The notes under the pieces were generated by a model. The model saw nothing but the letters and a program-made list of their open reading frames with translations, made no database searches and was not told the DNA's origin. Shown here piece after piece: positions 19,847 to 21,419 of a DNA stretch of 21,419 nucleotides. Origin of the DNA: Deltaproteobacteria bacterium (lineage in GTDB: Bacteria > Desulfobacterota > Desulfobacteria > Desulfobacterales > B30-G6); assembly GCA_003647375.1 (NCBI GenBank), contig QMMS01000039.1:1-21419 (forward strand), written 5' to 3'. The number at the start of each line of letters is the position of its first letter. The first letter of the stretch is position 1. The position numbers and the translations under genes are program-made.

Positions 19847-20602
19847 TCAGTCTGCCCCAAGGTTGCAGTCCTGGAGTTCTCTCTGCCGATAGGTCTCATA
19901 CATCACCACGCCGCCGGCCACCGAAGCGTTCAGCGAATCGACATCGCCAACCTGGGGGATGGCGACCATCAGGTCACAGTGTTTTTTTACCAGCGGGCGG
20001 ATCCCCTTTTCTTCACTCCCGATTACCAGCGCCATCGGCCCGGTCATATCGCTGGTATAAATGCTCTGGCCGGTCTGCTTGTCGAGCCCGGCCACCCATA
20101 GTCCGGATTCTTTCAGGGTCCTTATGGTTGACACCATATTCGTAACGCGGGTCAAAGAAATATGCTCCATGGTACCGGCCGATGCCTTGGAAACAGCAGG
20201 AGTGGGCTGCGCAGAACGGTCCTTCGTTATGACCACACCGTCCAGTCCCGCACAAAATGCCGTTCGGAGCAGCGCACCGAGGTTGTGTGGATCAACAATA
20301 TGATCCAGCAGCAGTAAAAAGGGGGTTCTTCCTTCGACGGTCTTCAGGAGTCGGGACAGGTCGCTCCAGACATATGGGCCGGCCGATGCGCAGATACCCT
20401 GGTGAGAATCCGTAGCGACCATGGATTCGATTCTTCCCATGGATACCCGATTGATGGAAACATGGGCTTCTTTCGCCAGAGAGGCCACCTCCTCAACCCT
20501 ATAAGAGGATTTACCTTTTGGCAGACAGATCTCCAGCAGTTCTCGCTTCCCCGCACGAAGTGCTTCTCTCACCGGGTGATATCCATATAGTATTTCGACC
20601 AT
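19847..20602 (-). CDS. rlmB: SPOUT-family 2'-O-ribose RNA methyltransferase, RlmB/TrmH type
   Basis: An SpoU/TrmH-family enzyme expected to methylate the 2'-OH of a guanosine in 23S rRNA (G2251 in E. coli), though tRNA cannot be ruled out. The N-terminal substrate domain has LYGYHPVREALRAGKREL. The knotted catalytic domain has motif 1 LLLDHIVDPHNLGALLRTA, motif 2 ALVIGSEEKGIR and motif 3 VDSLNASVAGGVVMYE with the conserved Asn and Ser. The ATG at 20600-20602 (251 residues) is chosen: AAGGG (20610-20614) lies 7 bases upstream, the protein then begins like its family, and it avoids overlap with gmk. The ATG at 20659 would add 19 residues and overlap gmk. Confidence 0.92.
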   Translation of the reverse strand: MVEILYGYHPVREALRAGKRELLEICLPKGKSSYRVEEVASLAKEAHVSINRVSMGRIESMVATDSHQGICASAGPYVWSDLSRLLKTVEGRTPFLLLLDHIVDPHNLGALLRTAFCAGLDGVVITKDRSAQPTPAVSKASAGTMEHISLTRVTNMVSTIRTLKESGLWVAGLDKQTGQSIYTSDMTGPMALVIGSEEKGIRPLVKKHCDLMVAIPQVGDVDSLNASVAGGVVMYETYRQRELQDCNLGAD

Positions 20603-20627
20603 TATGAATCCCTTGTGGATCTGGACG

Positions 20628-21233
20628 TTAGGGTCTATTGTTATGATATTTCCCAACAATACGGATGAATTTGTCGATAGCTGTCGAGAGATCGTCGTTG
20701 ACGATCACATGGCGGTAAATCGATTTTCCGGCGATCTCTTTTTCGGCATTTCTCATACGCTTTTCAATGGTCCGGGAATCCTCCGTTCCCCGTTTCGACA
20801 GTCGTTGCTTTAAAATTTCCAGCGAGGGTGCCATGATGAAGATAGTAACGGCGTCGGGATACCGCTCCAGAATCTGCATTGTTCCCTGAACATCGATGTC
20901 GAGCAGAATATCGTAACCGGCTGAAAGCGCCTTTTCCATGTTTTTTATGGAAGTGCCATAATAATGACCGTGAACGTCCGCCCATTCCGCCCAGAGGCCC
21001 CTGTCGCGCATGTTGAGAAATTTTGTTTTGTCCGTGAAATGATAATCGATACCATCTTTTTCACCCCGACGCGGTTTTCGCGTGGTATGGGATACAGAGT
21101 ACTGAATGTCTGAATAGACATCTCGCAACGCCCTGCAGAGAGTAGTTTTCCCGGCCCCGGACGGGGCTGATACCACAAAAAGATAACCCTTCCGGTTTTC
21201 CGGCCCAGTTGTTTCTGATACGATGTTTTCCAC
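20628..21233 (-). CDS. gmk: guanylate kinase
   Basis: Phosphorylates GMP to GDP with ATP. Motifs are the P-loop FVVSAPSGAGKTTL, GMP-binding SVSHTTRKPRRGEKDGIDYHF, EWADVHGHYYGTS, Asp-containing ILLDIDVQGTMQI, FIMAPSLEILKQRL and the lid region GTEDSRTIEKR. The GTG at 21231-21233 gives 201 residues, near the E. coli length of 207, with GAAGGAG (21244-21250) 10 bases upstream. The ATG at 21282-21284 would add 17 residues that do not look like the family. It is the first complete gene of the minus-strand run; rlmB follows after 25 bases. Confidence 0.93.
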   Translation of the reverse strand: MENIVSETTGPENRKGYLFVVSAPSGAGKTTLCRALRDVYSDIQYSVSHTTRKPRRGEKDGIDYHFTDKTKFLNMRDRGLWAEWADVHGHYYGTSIKNMEKALSAGYDILLDIDVQGTMQILERYPDAVTIFIMAPSLEILKQRLSKRGTEDSRTIEKRMRNAEKEIAGKSIYRHVIVNDDLSTAIDKFIRIVGKYHNNRP

Positions 21234-21419
21234 CTGACGCCAACTCCTTCTGTAAATACCCTGACCCAAAGGGCCCGGTACCAATTATCGGGGTTGTCAT
21301 AAATATGTTCCGAATAAGTCCCACGGCTCCAGGGGATTCCATATTTTTTTAAAAAGGACATATCATGATCAATCTGCATCACTAGCGTAGTGCCCTGCCG
21401 GATTGATGATGTTTCTGCG
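21234..21419. other. region upstream of gmk, window edge
   Basis: No supportable gene. On the minus strand one frame gives a 15-residue tail ending at a TGA (21372-21374), which might be the end of an upstream gene, and another frame stays open into gmk but is a shadow. In related genomes yicC or a DUF370 gene precedes gmk; I could not match either here. Confidence 0.3.

Noticed and set aside
20945..21382. Minus-strand 145-residue open frame overlapping gmk and reaching the window edge
   Set aside because: Most of it is out of frame over the conserved gmk P-loop region; the part outside gmk matched no family I know.

Overview
The window looks like chromosomal core-gene DNA from an anaerobic Desulfobacterota relative (Desulfobacteraceae/Desulfosarcinaceae-like; inferred, not proven). 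The reasons are the order rpsF-rpsR-DUF2232-rplI-dnaB, an HflX with a long N-terminal extension, an atpZ-atpI-atpB-atpE cluster separated from F1, a DnaA with an unusual signature, and repeat-rich spacers with a RAYT-type transposase relic. There is no rRNA, tRNA, CRISPR array, prophage or intact insertion sequence.

Layout. 1-1358: possible tail of an upstream gene facing an M20 amidohydrolase on the minus strand. 1359-2332: repeat-rich spacer with a decayed RAYT fragment, a foldback element, a TTGACA promoter and a leader hairpin. 2333-6531 (+): rpsF, rpsR, a DUF2232 membrane protein, rplI and dnaB. 6571-9621 (+): hflX, suhB and a small four-cysteine protein. 9680-9712: bidirectional terminator. 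9739-11082 (-): dnaA. 11083-12027: AT-rich divergent spacer with palindromes and two CTGT-N8-ACAG boxes in front of uvrA (12028-14853, +). 15072-15106: bidirectional terminator. 15119-16846 (-): atpZ-atpI-atpB-atpE. 17313-21233 (-): gmk, rlmB, comF, pgeF and pyrK, closely packed and probably one transcription unit.

Functionally the window covers translation (S6, S18, L9, HflX, RlmB), replication and repair (DnaB, DnaA, UvrA), nucleotide metabolism (Gmk, PyrK) and the membrane part of ATP synthase. The proteins are mostly ordinary. The unusual content is in the spacers: at least seven copies of a bipartite palindrome (an AT-rich hairpin whose arms covary between copies, then a GCGAC-NNN-GTCGC hairpin), often starting at or inside the stop codon of the preceding gene. 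A recurring octamer ATTTTAGG, REP-like inverted pairs and long foldback repeats accompany them. Some repeats appear to supply promoter hexamers. Other notable points are the altered DNA-reading residues in DnaA, E. coli-style LexA boxes before uvrA, a sodium-type ligand set in AtpE, a MPN/JAMM-like HxH motif in the HflX extension, and a probable leaderless suhB mRNA.
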